Shown: positions 44,379 through 52,434 of the stretch, piece by piece
Layout: every line of letters starts with the position of its first letter
Numbering within the stretch: position 1 is the stretch's first letter
Source of the DNA: Curtobacterium sp. MCSS17_007
Lineage (GTDB): Bacteria > Actinomycetota > Actinomycetes > Actinomycetales > Microbacteriaceae
Direction of reading: 5' to 3'
Assembly (NCBI RefSeq): GCF_003234175.2
Contig: NZ_CP126257.1
Coordinates: forward strand, 1-64,000
Length of the DNA stretch: 64,000 nt
The notes under the pieces: generated by a model
What the model was told of the DNA's origin: nothing
What the model saw: the letters and a program-made list of their open reading frames with translations, nothing else
The model's database searches: none
Position numbers and translations under genes: made by a program

Positions 44379-45301
44379 CCACCGCGATGCCGACCGGCGT
44401 GCCCGTCGAGGCCGACGTCCCCGCTGCCGTCCCGACGCGGGAGGGCGTGGCCGCCACGAAGCGGATCCGGCGCCGTCGTCGGCCGGTCCGGTGGATCAGC
44501 AGCACGATCGCCGTGGTCTTCTGCGTGGTGTGGATCTTCCCCGTCTACTGGATGGTGAACACCGCGTTCAAGCCACGGTCCGAGGCCCTGACGAGCACGC
44601 CGCTGTTCGTGCCCGCCCACCCGACGGTCGAGAACTTCGTCACGGCGTTCACGCGGGCCGACTTCCTCGTCTACCTGGGGAACTCGACGATCGTCGTCGC
44701 AGGGGCGGTCGTGCTGTCGCTCGGGCTGGGGATCCTGGCGTCGGCGGCGCTCTCGCGCTTCCGGTTCCGTGGACGCCGGACGATCCTGGTGGTGATCCTG
44801 CTCGTGCAGATGCTCCCGGGGACCGCCCTGCTCATCCCGCAGTTCCTCATCTTCAACCAGACCGGGCTCACCGGCACCTACGCCGGGCTGATCCTGGCCT
44901 ACGTCGCCGCGGTGCTGCCGTTCTCGATCTGGGTCATGCGCGGGTTCTTCCTCGCGATCCCGATGGAGGTCGAGGAGGCAGCGCGCATCGACGGCGCGAG
45001 CACGTGGCAGGTGCTGACGAAGGTGCTGTTCCCGCTGGTGATGCCCGGCATGATCGCGACGAGCGTCTTCGCGTTCATCGCGGCGTGGAACGACTACATC
45101 GTCGCGTACACCTTCATGCAGGACCAGGCGCACTACACGCTGCCGGTCTGGCTGGCGTCCTTCACCACGCAGACGACGGGGACCGACTTCACGGGGCAGA
45201 TGGCCGCGTCCGTGCTGTTCTCGCTGCCGGTCGTCGTGTTCTTCATGATCATCCAGCGCAACCTGGTCTCCGGCATGTCGGCAGGAGCGGTGAAGGGTTG
45301 A
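44375..45301 (+). CDS. ABC sugar importer permease 2 (MalG-type)
   Basis: A 308-residue permease starting at GTG 44375 (VTTAMPTGVPVEADV), overlapping the stop of permease 1 with GGGAGAAG upstream. Six transmembrane segments begin at STIAVVFCVVWIFPVYWMV. The EAA loop is EVEEAARIDGASTWQVLTKVLFPLVMPG. The C-terminus ends IIQRNLVSGMSAGAVKG, the standard MalG-type end. A perfect 24-bp palindrome (45304-45355) follows within 3 bp of the stop. Confidence 0.95.
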   Translation: MTTAMPTGVPVEADVPAAVPTREGVAATKRIRRRRRPVRWISSTIAVVFCVVWIFPVYWMVNTAFKPRSEALTSTPLFVPAHPTVENFVTAFTRADFLVYLGNSTIVVAGAVVLSLGLGILASAALSRFRFRGRRTILVVILLVQMLPGTALLIPQFLIFNQTGLTGTYAGLILAYVAAVLPFSIWVMRGFFLAIPMEVEEAARIDGASTWQVLTKVLFPLVMPGMIATSVFAFIAAWNDYIVAYTFMQDQAHYTLPVWLASFTTQTTGTDFTGQMAASVLFSLPVVVFFMIIQRNLVSGMSAGAVKG

Positions 45302-45303
45302 GC

Positions 45304-45355
45304 GCGTCGGACGGGAGGCGCGGTGCCAGCCGGCACCGCGCCTCCCGTCCGACGC
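45304..45355. repeat. Palindromic intergenic repeat, copy D (bidirectional terminator)
   Basis: A 24-bp perfect inverted repeat (arms 45304-45327 and 45332-45355, loop AGCC) is the longest copy of the GGACGGGAGGC family. It lies between the converging permease gene and the oxidoreductase gene ending at 45367. Confidence 0.92.
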
Positions 45356-45366
45356 TTGGTCGCGAC

Positions 45367-46482
45367 CTACGCGTCGACACCCGCGGTCAGCACCGCGGCA
45401 GCCGGGTCGAAGTCCTCCGGCAGCGGCGCGGGCCGCTCGACGGTCGACTCGATCGTGACGGCCTGGCCGGACTCGGCGGCGTCGCGGATGCCGAGCAGCA
45501 CGTCGAGGACGTGCAGCGCGACCTCACCCGACGCGCGCTCCGGACGGCCCTCGGCGATGGCGCGGGCCATCTCGACGACGCCGGTACCGCGGCCCCAGGT
45601 GGAGCCGACGGCCTCGAGGGTCTCGGGCTCCTCCTGGCCGTAGCGCCAGAGCTGCGAGGCGCCCTCGAAGGTGTTCGGGTCCGGCAGCGAGATCGTGCCG
45701 AGCGTGCCGTTGATCTCGACGAAGCCCATGCGCGGCAGCGCGTGCTGGAACGAGAACGTCGACTGGGCGGACTGCCCGGCGGCGAACTCGATGAGCGCGG
45801 CGTGGTGCGTGGGGACCTCGACGGGGAAGGTCTCGCCGGCGCGGTCACCCGAGGCGATCGTGCGACGGTCGAGGGACTTCGACGAGACGGCCTGCACGCG
45901 CGACGCGGTACCGAAGGCGTGCACGAGGGTCGTGACGTAGTACGGGCCCATGTCGAACAGGGGGCCGGCACCCTTCGCGAACAGGAAGTCCGGGTTCGGG
46001 TGCCACGCCTCCGGCCCGGGCACGTGGAACAGCGTCGTCGCGGTGAGCGGCTCGCCGATGTCACCACGGGCGATGGCGCGGAGTGCGGTCTGGATGCCGG
46101 CACCGAGCACGGTGTCGGGAGCCGTGGCGACGCGCAGGCCCTTCTCCTTCGCCGATGCGAGCACCGCTGCGGCCGACGCGTGGTCGGTCGCGATCGGCTT
46201 CTCGCTCCAGACGTGCTTGCCGGCGTCGATGATCTGCTGGTCGACCTCGGCGTGCGCGGCCGGGATCGTCAGGTTGATCACGATGGAGATGTCCTCGCGG
46301 GCGAGGAGCTCCTCGACGGTGCCGGACGCGGCGACGCCGTAGGCCTCCGCCTGGGCCGCCGCACGGTCGAGCAGCACGTCGGCGACGAAGCGGACCTCGA
46401 CGTCGGCGAACTTCGTCAGGTTCTCGAGGTACTGGGTGGAGATGTTGCCGGCACCGATGATGCCGATCCCGACGCGGCTCAC
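45367..46482 (-). CDS. Gfo/Idh/MocA-family oxidoreductase
   Basis: A 371-residue NAD(P)-dependent sugar or inositol dehydrogenase. I start at GTG 46482 (VSRVGIGIIGAGNISTQYLENL), which overlaps the isomerase stop (GTGA). The Rossmann loop is GIIGAGNIS and the motif VWSEKPIATDHA contains the catalytic E-K-P. The C-terminal sheet domain ends in FEGASQLWRYG and VALHVLDVLLGIRDAAESGQAVTIEST. It forms an operon with the upstream sugar isomerase and is divergent from an MFS permease. Such pairs act on inositols, glucosides or 3-keto sugars; the substrate is not resolved here. Confidence 0.92.
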   Translation of the reverse strand: MSRVGIGIIGAGNISTQYLENLTKFADVEVRFVADVLLDRAAAQAEAYGVAASGTVEELLAREDISIVINLTIPAAHAEVDQQIIDAGKHVWSEKPIATDHASAAAVLASAKEKGLRVATAPDTVLGAGIQTALRAIARGDIGEPLTATTLFHVPGPEAWHPNPDFLFAKGAGPLFDMGPYYVTTLVHAFGTASRVQAVSSKSLDRRTIASGDRAGETFPVEVPTHHAALIEFAAGQSAQSTFSFQHALPRMGFVEINGTLGTISLPDPNTFEGASQLWRYGQEEPETLEAVGSTWGRGTGVVEMARAIAEGRPERASGEVALHVLDVLLGIRDAAESGQAVTIESTVERPAPLPEDFDPAAAVLTAGVDA

Positions 46483-47279
46483 TTGTCGTTGCCCTTCAGC
46501 CACTCGAGCGACTCGGTGATGCCCTGGAAGACGTCACCCGAGTACGCGTCGAACTCGACGACGCGGATGGCCTGCGGTGCGGCGGCGAGGATGCCGCGCA
46601 CGTCGACGTCGCCCTGGCCGGCCGGGGTCTGGTTCTCGAAGGCGCGCTGCAGGGCCTCGGGCACGATGAGGGCGCTCTCGGACGAGGGCAGTGCGGTGAG
46701 GATGTCACCGTCGACCTTGCCGTCCTTGACGTGGATCGCGACGACGCGCTCACCGAGGGCCTGCAGGACGGCCGGGGCGTCGGCGCCGCCGACGGTGGCC
46801 CAGAAGGTGTCGACCTCGAGCACGGTCTCCGGCGAGAGCTGCTCGACGAACAGGTCGTAGACGGTGCGACCGTCGACCTTGTTGGTGAACTCCCACTGGT
46901 GGTTGTGGTACCCGAACTTGAGCCCGCGGGCGCTGGCCTCGGCGGTGAGCTCGTTGACGCGCTCGGCGATCTTCGCGACGTCGTCGGCGGTCTGCCAGCG
47001 GTCGGTCGGGATGAACGGGTCGATGACGGTCTGGATGCCGAGGCGCTCCGCGGCGTCCCAGATCGGGGCGGTGTCCTCGGCGTCGATCACGGCGACGTGA
47101 CCGGACGGCGCCTGCAGACCGGTGGCGGCGAAGGCCTTCTCGAGGTCGGCGGCGCGCTCGACGAACGCGTACGGCTCGACGTTCTCGTAGCCGATCTCGC
47201 GCACCCGGGCGATGGCCTTGTCGAGGTCTTCGGCGATGGCGTCGCGCAGCGAGTACAGCTGCACAGAGGTGGTGGGCAT
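46479..47279 (-). CDS. Sugar phosphate isomerase/epimerase (xylose-isomerase-like TIM barrel)
   Basis: A 266-residue IolE/IolH-type protein of the AP_endonuc_2 fold. It opens MPTTSVQLYSLRDAIAED, with AAGGAG before ATG 47279. Metal-site strands are LKFGYHNHQWEF, VLEVDTFWATVGG and VVAIHVKDGKVDG, ending with RVVEFDAYSGDVFQGITESLEWL. It overlaps the Gfo/Idh/MocA gene by 4 bp. This combination suggests stepwise oxidation and isomerisation or dehydration of a cyclic polyol or a 3-keto-glycoside. The regulatory palindromes lie upstream, between it and the MFS gene. Confidence 0.9.
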   Translation of the reverse strand: MPTTSVQLYSLRDAIAEDLDKAIARVREIGYENVEPYAFVERAADLEKAFAATGLQAPSGHVAVIDAEDTAPIWDAAERLGIQTVIDPFIPTDRWQTADDVAKIAERVNELTAEASARGLKFGYHNHQWEFTNKVDGRTVYDLFVEQLSPETVLEVDTFWATVGGADAPAVLQALGERVVAIHVKDGKVDGDILTALPSSESALIVPEALQRAFENQTPAGQGDVDVRGILAAAPQAIRVVEFDAYSGDVFQGITESLEWLKGNDK

Positions 47280-47364
47280 GGCAGAGGGCTCCTTCGGTCC
47301 TGTCAGGTTGTCGGGGCCCGTCGAGGATCGATGCTCCCCGGCGAGATCGAGACCGACGCTACCC

Positions 47365-47391
47365 CAAAAACCACCCGCTGTGTAGTTTTTG
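47365..47391. promoter_or_regulatory. Palindromic operator in the isomerase/MFS divergent region
   Basis: CAAAAACCAC (47365-47374), 7 nt, GTAGTTTTTG (47382-47391) is a 10-bp inverted repeat with one mismatch. Its A/T runs stand out in this GC-rich DNA. The position suggests control of both divergent units. Confidence 0.7.
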
Positions 47392-47461
47392 TCGCGCATC
47401 GTTCGCGGGCAATCTGGACGACACGTGTCGCACGCAGCCCGGTCGATGTATGCTCGCCGTC

Positions 47462-47488
47462 GGAAAACCTTGCAGCACAAGGTTTCCG
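47462..47488. promoter_or_regulatory. Second palindrome, upstream of the MFS gene
   Basis: AACCTTG (47466-47472), 5 nt, CAAGGTT (47478-47484) is perfect, and flanking CGGAA/TTCCG extends it with a 1-nt offset. It lies 20 bp before the MFS start codon, where a bound repressor would block expression. Confidence 0.65.
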
Positions 47489-47507
47489 ATCGACTCAAGG
47501 AGGCGTC

Positions 47508-48803
47508 ATGAGCACACCCGAACCCGGCAGCCCCGCACTGCTGAACCCGGAAGAGGGCATCACCCAGCCCGTCAGCACCGTCAAGGTGGGGATCGGCTAC
47601 CAGGTCGCCCTGTTCCTCGGACAGTTCGGACTGTTCGTGGCGCTCATGGCCCCGGTCTACGTGAGCATGCAGATCAAGGCGCAGGCCCTGGTCGGCGACG
47701 ACGCGGCGAACGTCATCGGCTCCGCGCTCCCGATCGGCGCGTTCGGCGCGCTCCTCATGAACCCCCTGGCCGGCGCGCTGTCCGACCGCACCCGCACCCG
47801 CTGGGGTCGTCGCCGCCCGTGGCTGCTCGGCGGCGTGGTGGTCTTCGCGATCGCGCTCGCCTGGATCGCCTACGCGCCCGACGTCCTCAACCTGACGCTC
47901 GGCTGGCTGCTCGCGCAGGTCGCGGCGAACGCCACGCTCGCCACCCTGCTCGCGAGCTTCGCCGACAACGTGCCGCAGCTCCAGCGCGGCCGGGCGTCGA
48001 GCATCATCGCCCTCGCGCAGAACATCGCCGTGCTCGCGGGCACCTACCTGTCGGTGTTCTTCGTCGCGAACCTGCCGGTCCTGTTCATCGCCCCGGGCAT
48101 CCTGGCGATCGTCCTGGTCGTCGTCTACGCCCTGGTCGCCCGTGACGAGTTGCCGACCTACAAGCTCAAGCCGTTCACCTGGATCAACCTCATCTCGTCG
48201 TTCTGGACGAACCCGATCAAGAACCCCGACTTCGCCTTCGCGTGGTGGTCGCGCTTCCTGATCATCCTGGCGACGTTCATGTTCACGACGTACCGCCTGC
48301 TCTACATGCAGGAGCACCTCGGGATCGAGAACCTCGAGGACGCCACCGAGGCCGTCGCGTTCGGCGTGCTCCTCTACACGATCGCGCTCCTGGTCAGCGC
48401 GGCGCTGTCCGGTTGGGCGTCCGACAAGATCGGTCGCCGGAAGGTCTTCGTCGGTGGCTCGACGGCACTGTTCGCGGTCGGCCTGGTGATCCTCGCCCAC
48501 GCCGACACCGTGACCGGATTCTACGTCGCCGAGGTCGTCATGGGCTTCGCCTACGGCATCTACTCGGCCATCGACACCGCACTCGTCGTGGACGTGCTGC
48601 CGAACGCTGACCGGCCCGGCAAGGACCTCGGCGTCATCAACATCGCGAACGCGCTGCCGCAGTCGCTCGCGCCCGCCATCTCGCTCTTCTTCCTGAAGAT
48701 CGGCAGCGACCACGCCGACAACTACGAGCTGATGTGCTGGGCCGCCGGGATCGTCGCCCTGCTGGGCGCCCTGGTGGTCATCCCGATCAAGCGGGTCCGC
48801 TGA
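47508..48803 (+). CDS. MFS transporter (sugar or polyol permease type)
   Basis: A 431-residue polytopic permease with about 12 hydrophobic segments. ATG 47508 follows AAGGAGG. GALSDRTRTRWGRRRPWLLGG is the loop 2-3 motif, in the RTRTxWGRRRP form seen in glycoside-pentoside-hexuronide-like and SLC45-type carriers. GWASDKIGRRKVFVGG repeats it in the second half. GYGIYSAIDTALVVDVLP-like residues precede the last helices. Divergence from the isomerase/dehydrogenase pair suggests it imports their substrate. Confidence 0.9.
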   Translation: MSTPEPGSPALLNPEEGITQPVSTVKVGIGYQVALFLGQFGLFVALMAPVYVSMQIKAQALVGDDAANVIGSALPIGAFGALLMNPLAGALSDRTRTRWGRRRPWLLGGVVVFAIALAWIAYAPDVLNLTLGWLLAQVAANATLATLLASFADNVPQLQRGRASSIIALAQNIAVLAGTYLSVFFVANLPVLFIAPGILAIVLVVVYALVARDELPTYKLKPFTWINLISSFWTNPIKNPDFAFAWWSRFLIILATFMFTTYRLLYMQEHLGIENLEDATEAVAFGVLLYTIALLVSAALSGWASDKIGRRKVFVGGSTALFAVGLVILAHADTVTGFYVAEVVMGFAYGIYSAIDTALVVDVLPNADRPGKDLGVINIANALPQSLAPAISLFFLKIGSDHADNYELMCWAAGIVALLGALVVIPIKRVR

Positions 48804-48816
48804 CAGCCCGCGCCAC

Positions 48817-48926
48817 GACGGACGGGAGGCGCGGTGCCAGCTGGCACCGTCCTCCCTCGCAGGCTCGGTCGGCGCGCCCCGCGCAACGCTCCGCGTTGCC
48901 GCTGAGCGGGGCGCGCCCGTCCGTCC
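48817..48926. repeat. Palindromic intergenic repeat, copy E, split by a nested hairpin
   Basis: The left arm starts GACGGACGGGAGGC at 48817, followed by GCGGTGCC and GGCACCG (48843-48849). The right arm is then interrupted after CCTCCC (48851-48856) and its end CCGTCCGTC appears only at 48918-48926. The inserted segment carries its own hairpin, GGCGCGCCCCGC (48871-48882) with GCGGGGCGCGCC (48906-48917), around GCAACGC/GCGTTGC. Confidence 0.75.
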
Positions 48927-48951
48927 AAGGCCACGTCGCTAGCGTGGGCCG

Positions 48952-50274
48952 GTGCGATCCACCGACACCCGTTCCTTCGACACCCCGGCCGGCACGATCG
49001 AGGCGGTGGTCGACGGTGACGTGACCCGCGCCCTCGGGATCCCGTACGCCCAGGCCGACCGCTTCGCGCCGCCGGCGCCGCAGCCGCCGTTCACCGAGCC
49101 GTTCCGCGCCGACACCCCGGCACCCGTCCCGCCGCAGCCGAGCGCGCAGTTCGTCGACCAGCTCCTGCCGTCGATGGACCACCTGCGGGTCGACGAGCAC
49201 TGCCAGCGCCTGAGCATCACGGTGCCCGCGGACGTCGGACCCGACGAGCGCCTGCCGGTGATGGTCTGGGTGCACGGCGGGTCCTACGTGCTCGGCGGCG
49301 GTGACCTGCCGATCCACGACGCGCACGACCTGGTGACCGAGCAGCGCGTGGTGGTCGTCACGGTGACCTACCGGCTCGGGGTGCTCGGGTTCCTCGGTGA
49401 CGGCGAGACGGTGCCGGCGAACCTCGGCCTGCTCGACCTGGTCGAGGCGTTCCGGTGGGTGCGGCGGAACATCGCGGCGTTCGGCGGCGACCCCGACTCC
49501 GTCACGGCGTTCGGACAGTCCGCCGGGGCGGACGCCATCGCGCACCTCATGATCAGCGAGGGTGCGCACGGGCTCTTCCGTCGTGCGATCGTGCAGAGTG
49601 CGCCCCTCGGGCTCTCGCGGGGGCGGGCGCGGATGAACCGGGCGATGGTCCGGGCCGTCGGGACGGTCGCGGCGGACAGGTCGCTCGACGAGGTCCTCGA
49701 GCGGCAGGCCCTCGCGACGAAGGCCGGCGGCCGGTACGGCCTGGCGGGCGGGATGCCGTTCGGCACGCAGTACGGCTTCGCGCCGCTGCCCGCCGAGCAC
49801 GACACCGACCGGGCCTGGCGCGCCGTCGCGCACGACGTGGACGTGCTCATCGGGTCCGGTTCCGACGAGGCGGGCATGTACGTGCCGCTCGTCCCCGGGC
49901 TCCGGACGGCGGCGCGGTCCCGGCCGCTGCGGTCGCTGCTGCGCTGGCTGCTCGTCCGGCCGTTGTCCGAGGTGATCTACGGGCGCGATGCCCGGCGCTT
50001 CGCCGCACGGCACCGGGACGCCGGCGGTCGGGCGACGGTCTACCGACTGCTGCGGCACCCGTCGGTGGCACCGGTGGGTGCGGTGCACATGAGCGACCTG
50101 CCGCTGCTGCTCGGCGGGCGGGCGGCGTGGGTCGGCAGCCGGTTCGTGCCGGAGCGGGACTGGCCGGTGGTCGAGCGGCGCGGGCGCGCGCTGCGGGCGA
50201 TCTGGGCGGACTTCGCGCGCACCGGTCAGGTGACCGCGCCGGACGACGAGACGCTGGTGTTCGACCGCGGGTGA
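48952..50274 (+). CDS. Type B carboxylesterase
   Basis: A 440-residue serine esterase of the cholinesterase-like fold. The opening is DTRSFDTPAGTIEAVVDGDVTRALGIPYAQADRF, the oxyanion hole is MVWVHGGSYVLGGG, and the nucleophile elbow FGQSAGADAIAHLMIS lies near residue 185. The acid is in IGSGSDEAGMYVP, and an active-site His is likely in GAVHMSDLPLLLGG. Compared with typical 500-residue members it is short, with a reduced C-terminal part. The start is GTG 48952 and the ribosome site is weak. No signal peptide is present. The physiological ester is unknown. Confidence 0.9.
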   Translation: MRSTDTRSFDTPAGTIEAVVDGDVTRALGIPYAQADRFAPPAPQPPFTEPFRADTPAPVPPQPSAQFVDQLLPSMDHLRVDEHCQRLSITVPADVGPDERLPVMVWVHGGSYVLGGGDLPIHDAHDLVTEQRVVVVTVTYRLGVLGFLGDGETVPANLGLLDLVEAFRWVRRNIAAFGGDPDSVTAFGQSAGADAIAHLMISEGAHGLFRRAIVQSAPLGLSRGRARMNRAMVRAVGTVAADRSLDEVLERQALATKAGGRYGLAGGMPFGTQYGFAPLPAEHDTDRAWRAVAHDVDVLIGSGSDEAGMYVPLVPGLRTAARSRPLRSLLRWLLVRPLSEVIYGRDARRFAARHRDAGGRATVYRLLRHPSVAPVGAVHMSDLPLLLGGRAAWVGSRFVPERDWPVVERRGRALRAIWADFARTGQVTAPDDETLVFDRG

Positions 50275-50303
50275 GGAGCCAGGACCGTCGGTCCCGGCTC
50301 CTC
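50273..50303. terminator. Bidirectional terminator between esterase and flavoenzyme genes
   Basis: GAGGAGCC (50273-50280) pairs with GGCTCCTC (50296-50303), with inner GGACC/GGTCC around GTC. It overlaps the esterase stop codon and lies between converging genes. Confidence 0.8.
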
Positions 50304-50328
50304 GACGTGGTGTCCCGCCGTCGCCCGA

Positions 50329-51573
50329 TCAGCCGCGGCGCGTGGCGCCGATCGCCCAGACACGCGGCGGCTCGACGCCGTTGACGGCGTGGTCGCCGAC
50401 GATCCGGGCCTTGAACACCCACGGGTTGTGGCTGCCCGCGGTGCGGGCGTTCCGCCAGTGCCGGTCGAGGTTCTTCGCCGTGCTCACGCCCGAGGCCGCG
50501 AGGGCGTCGAACAGGTGTGACGTCGCGGTGGTCGCGAGGGTCGTGAGCGCGACCTGCGCCTGTGCGGTCGCGAGCTCGGCGCGGTCGTTGCGCCGCTCGT
50601 CCTCGGCGACGTCGAGGGCGGCCCCCTCGTACGCCGCCTGCAGGGCCTCGGCCGCCCGGTCGACGATCGCGGTCGCCGCGAAGCCGGCCGCGGACACCTC
50701 GCCCACGACCTGCAGGATCTGCGGGTCCTGGGCGAAGGTGTCGGCGTTGCCGTGCGAGAACACCCGGTTGCGGTTCCGGACCTGCAGCGCGATCTCCCGC
50801 TCGGCGGCCAGGACGGAGCCGGCGAGGACGGTGAGGAGCACCGCCTGGTAGAACGCGGTCTGGTACTTGAACCGGTCGTCGAACAGCACGACGGCGTCGG
50901 CCTGGACGACGGCGTCGGTGAAGGTGCTCGTCCCGGAGCCGGTGGTGCGCTGACCGAAGCCGTCCCAGTCGTCGGTGTGGGTGACGGCGGGCTGGTGTGC
51001 GTCGACGATCGCGATGACCCGCTCGCCGGTGTCGGTGCGCTCGGCGTAGGTGTCGATCCAGTCCGCGAAGATGCTGCCGGTCGAGTAGTACTTCTGCCCG
51101 CTGATCCGGAAGGTGCCGTCGTCCTGCGGGGTGACCTTGGTGATGACGTCGCCGATCTGCACGGCGCCGACCTCGGTCCAGGAGTTGCCCGCGATCTCGC
51201 CGCGACCGAAGCGCTCGAGCCAGGCGTCCCGTTCGCCGGACCGGGCGACGAGGCGGTCCTCGACCAGGGCGAAGTGCCCGCGGAGTGCCTGTGGGATGTT
51301 GCTGTCCGCGGCGGCGAGCTCGGTCAGCAGGCGGAACAGCTGCGGGAGGGTGGCGCCGGCGCCGCCGAACCCGGTCGGGACGCGGACGGCGCCGAACCCG
51401 GCGGCTGCGAGTTCGCGGATCTCGTCGGAGGGGAGCCGGTGGTCCCGTTCCCGCTCGGAGGCACCGGCGGCGATGCGGTCGAAGATCGGCCGGAAGCGTC
51501 CGGCCAGGGTCTCGTAGTCGACGGGCGCGTCGGCCTGGTGGGTGCCGAGCGCTTCGGTGGTCGTGTCGGTCAT
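50329..51573 (-). CDS. Acyl-CoA-dehydrogenase-fold flavoprotein (SfnB/DszC-like)
   Basis: A 414-residue protein of the acyl-CoA dehydrogenase fold: N-terminal helices (RDHRLPSDEIRELAAAGFGAVRVPTGFGGAGATLPQLFRLLTELAAADSN), a middle beta domain (GNSWTEVGAVQ and FRISGQKYYSTGSIFADWIDTYA) and C-terminal helices (SHLFDALAASGVSTAKNLDRHWRNARTAGSHNPWVFKARIVGDH). The last motif, with H-W-R-N-A-R-T and a NP turn, is typical of FMNH2-dependent monooxygenases related to DszC and the sulfone-utilisation protein SfnB rather than true acyl-CoA dehydrogenases. A role in sulfur scavenging is likely but the substrate is open. It follows an AmiS/UreI-like gene. Confidence 0.85.
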   Translation of the reverse strand: MTDTTTEALGTHQADAPVDYETLAGRFRPIFDRIAAGASERERDHRLPSDEIRELAAAGFGAVRVPTGFGGAGATLPQLFRLLTELAAADSNIPQALRGHFALVEDRLVARSGERDAWLERFGRGEIAGNSWTEVGAVQIGDVITKVTPQDDGTFRISGQKYYSTGSIFADWIDTYAERTDTGERVIAIVDAHQPAVTHTDDWDGFGQRTTGSGTSTFTDAVVQADAVVLFDDRFKYQTAFYQAVLLTVLAGSVLAAEREIALQVRNRNRVFSHGNADTFAQDPQILQVVGEVSAAGFAATAIVDRAAEALQAAYEGAALDVAEDERRNDRAELATAQAQVALTTLATTATSHLFDALAASGVSTAKNLDRHWRNARTAGSHNPWVFKARIVGDHAVNGVEPPRVWAIGATRRG

Positions 51574-51591
51574 GTCGTGTGCCTTCCGGTG

Positions 51592-51639
51592 TGCGGGTCG
51601 GTCTGCGGGTCGGTCTGCGTGTCGTCGTGCGGGTCGGTC
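51592..51639. repeat. 12-bp tandem repeat between AmiS-like and flavoenzyme genes
   Basis: Unit TGCGGGTCGGTC occurs at 51592-51603, 51604-51615 and 51628-51639, with a degenerate copy at 51616-51627. It lies 19 bp upstream of the flavoprotein start codon, within its leader. Confidence 0.85.
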
Positions 51640-51659
51640 TGCGTGGAGGGGGAGTGTCG

Positions 51660-52298
51660 TCAGGCGGCGGCGGGCTGGGCCACGACCGGGGTCTGCGCGG
51701 GCTGGACCTCCGTCGGTCGCGCCCCGCGACGGGCGAGCACGGCCGCGCCGACGAAGACGATGACCGCGACGGCGCCGGCGCCGACGGTCCACGCGGGCCC
51801 GGCCGGCCACCGACCCGAGAGCCCGAGGAGCGCCGGCACCGTCGTGGTCGTCTGGCTGGCGAGGACGAGCGCCCAGGCCGTGTAGCGGCCGACGTCGAGG
51901 CCGAGTGCGAGCAGCAGGAAGAAGAGCGTCCACAGCCCGGCCCAGGTCGCCCACAGCACGGCGAGGACCGGGTCGACGGTGGCGTTCGTGACCGCGAACA
52001 CGACGGCGATCGCGGCGACGAGGCCGCAGAACCAGCCGAGTCCCGTCGATCCGAGGCTCGCGAGCGTGTCGAGCCCCACGTACAGGTAGGTGAGGCCGAA
52101 CAGGAACGTCCCCGCGATCGACAGCAGGACGGGCAGCGACCCGTCGGCCGTGACGGCGACGGCCGTGCACAGCACGAGCTGCACGCCGCCGACCAGGACG
52201 TTGAACACACCGCTGTCGCGGCCGGGCACCCGACCGAGCAGGGTGAGCCCGTTGATGAGCAGTGCTGCCCCCGAGAGGACCAAGCAGATGTACGCCAT
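51660..52298 (-). CDS. AmiS/UreI-family membrane channel
   Basis: A 212-residue protein with six or seven transmembrane helices. MAYICLVLSGAALLINGLTLLGRV followed by VFNVLVGGVQLVLC matches the UreI/AmiS start, where G-x-x-x-NGxxxL and the NxxVGG turn are diagnostic. FLFGLTYLYVGLD and VLWATWAGLWTLFFLLLALG correspond to the later FGFTYLY and W-x-x-W-xxLW motifs. The family transports urea or short aliphatic amides. No amidase or urease gene is nearby, so the substrate here is unclear. It is likely transcribed with the downstream flavoenzyme. Confidence 0.88.
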   Translation of the reverse strand: MAYICLVLSGAALLINGLTLLGRVPGRDSGVFNVLVGGVQLVLCTAVAVTADGSLPVLLSIAGTFLFGLTYLYVGLDTLASLGSTGLGWFCGLVAAIAVVFAVTNATVDPVLAVLWATWAGLWTLFFLLLALGLDVGRYTAWALVLASQTTTTVPALLGLSGRWPAGPAWTVGAGAVAVIVFVGAAVLARRGARPTEVQPAQTPVVAQPAAA

Positions 52299-52434
52299 GC
52301 CGACGACCGTGACAGCGGTGCGGGGGCCTCGGAAGGGTTGTGTCGGACTGTGTCCGACGGTGACGTTCCGTGACACCGCCCGCCCCCGGACGGGGAGGTC
52401 GCGCCCGCACGGTCCGGTCGGCAGGATCGACCAC

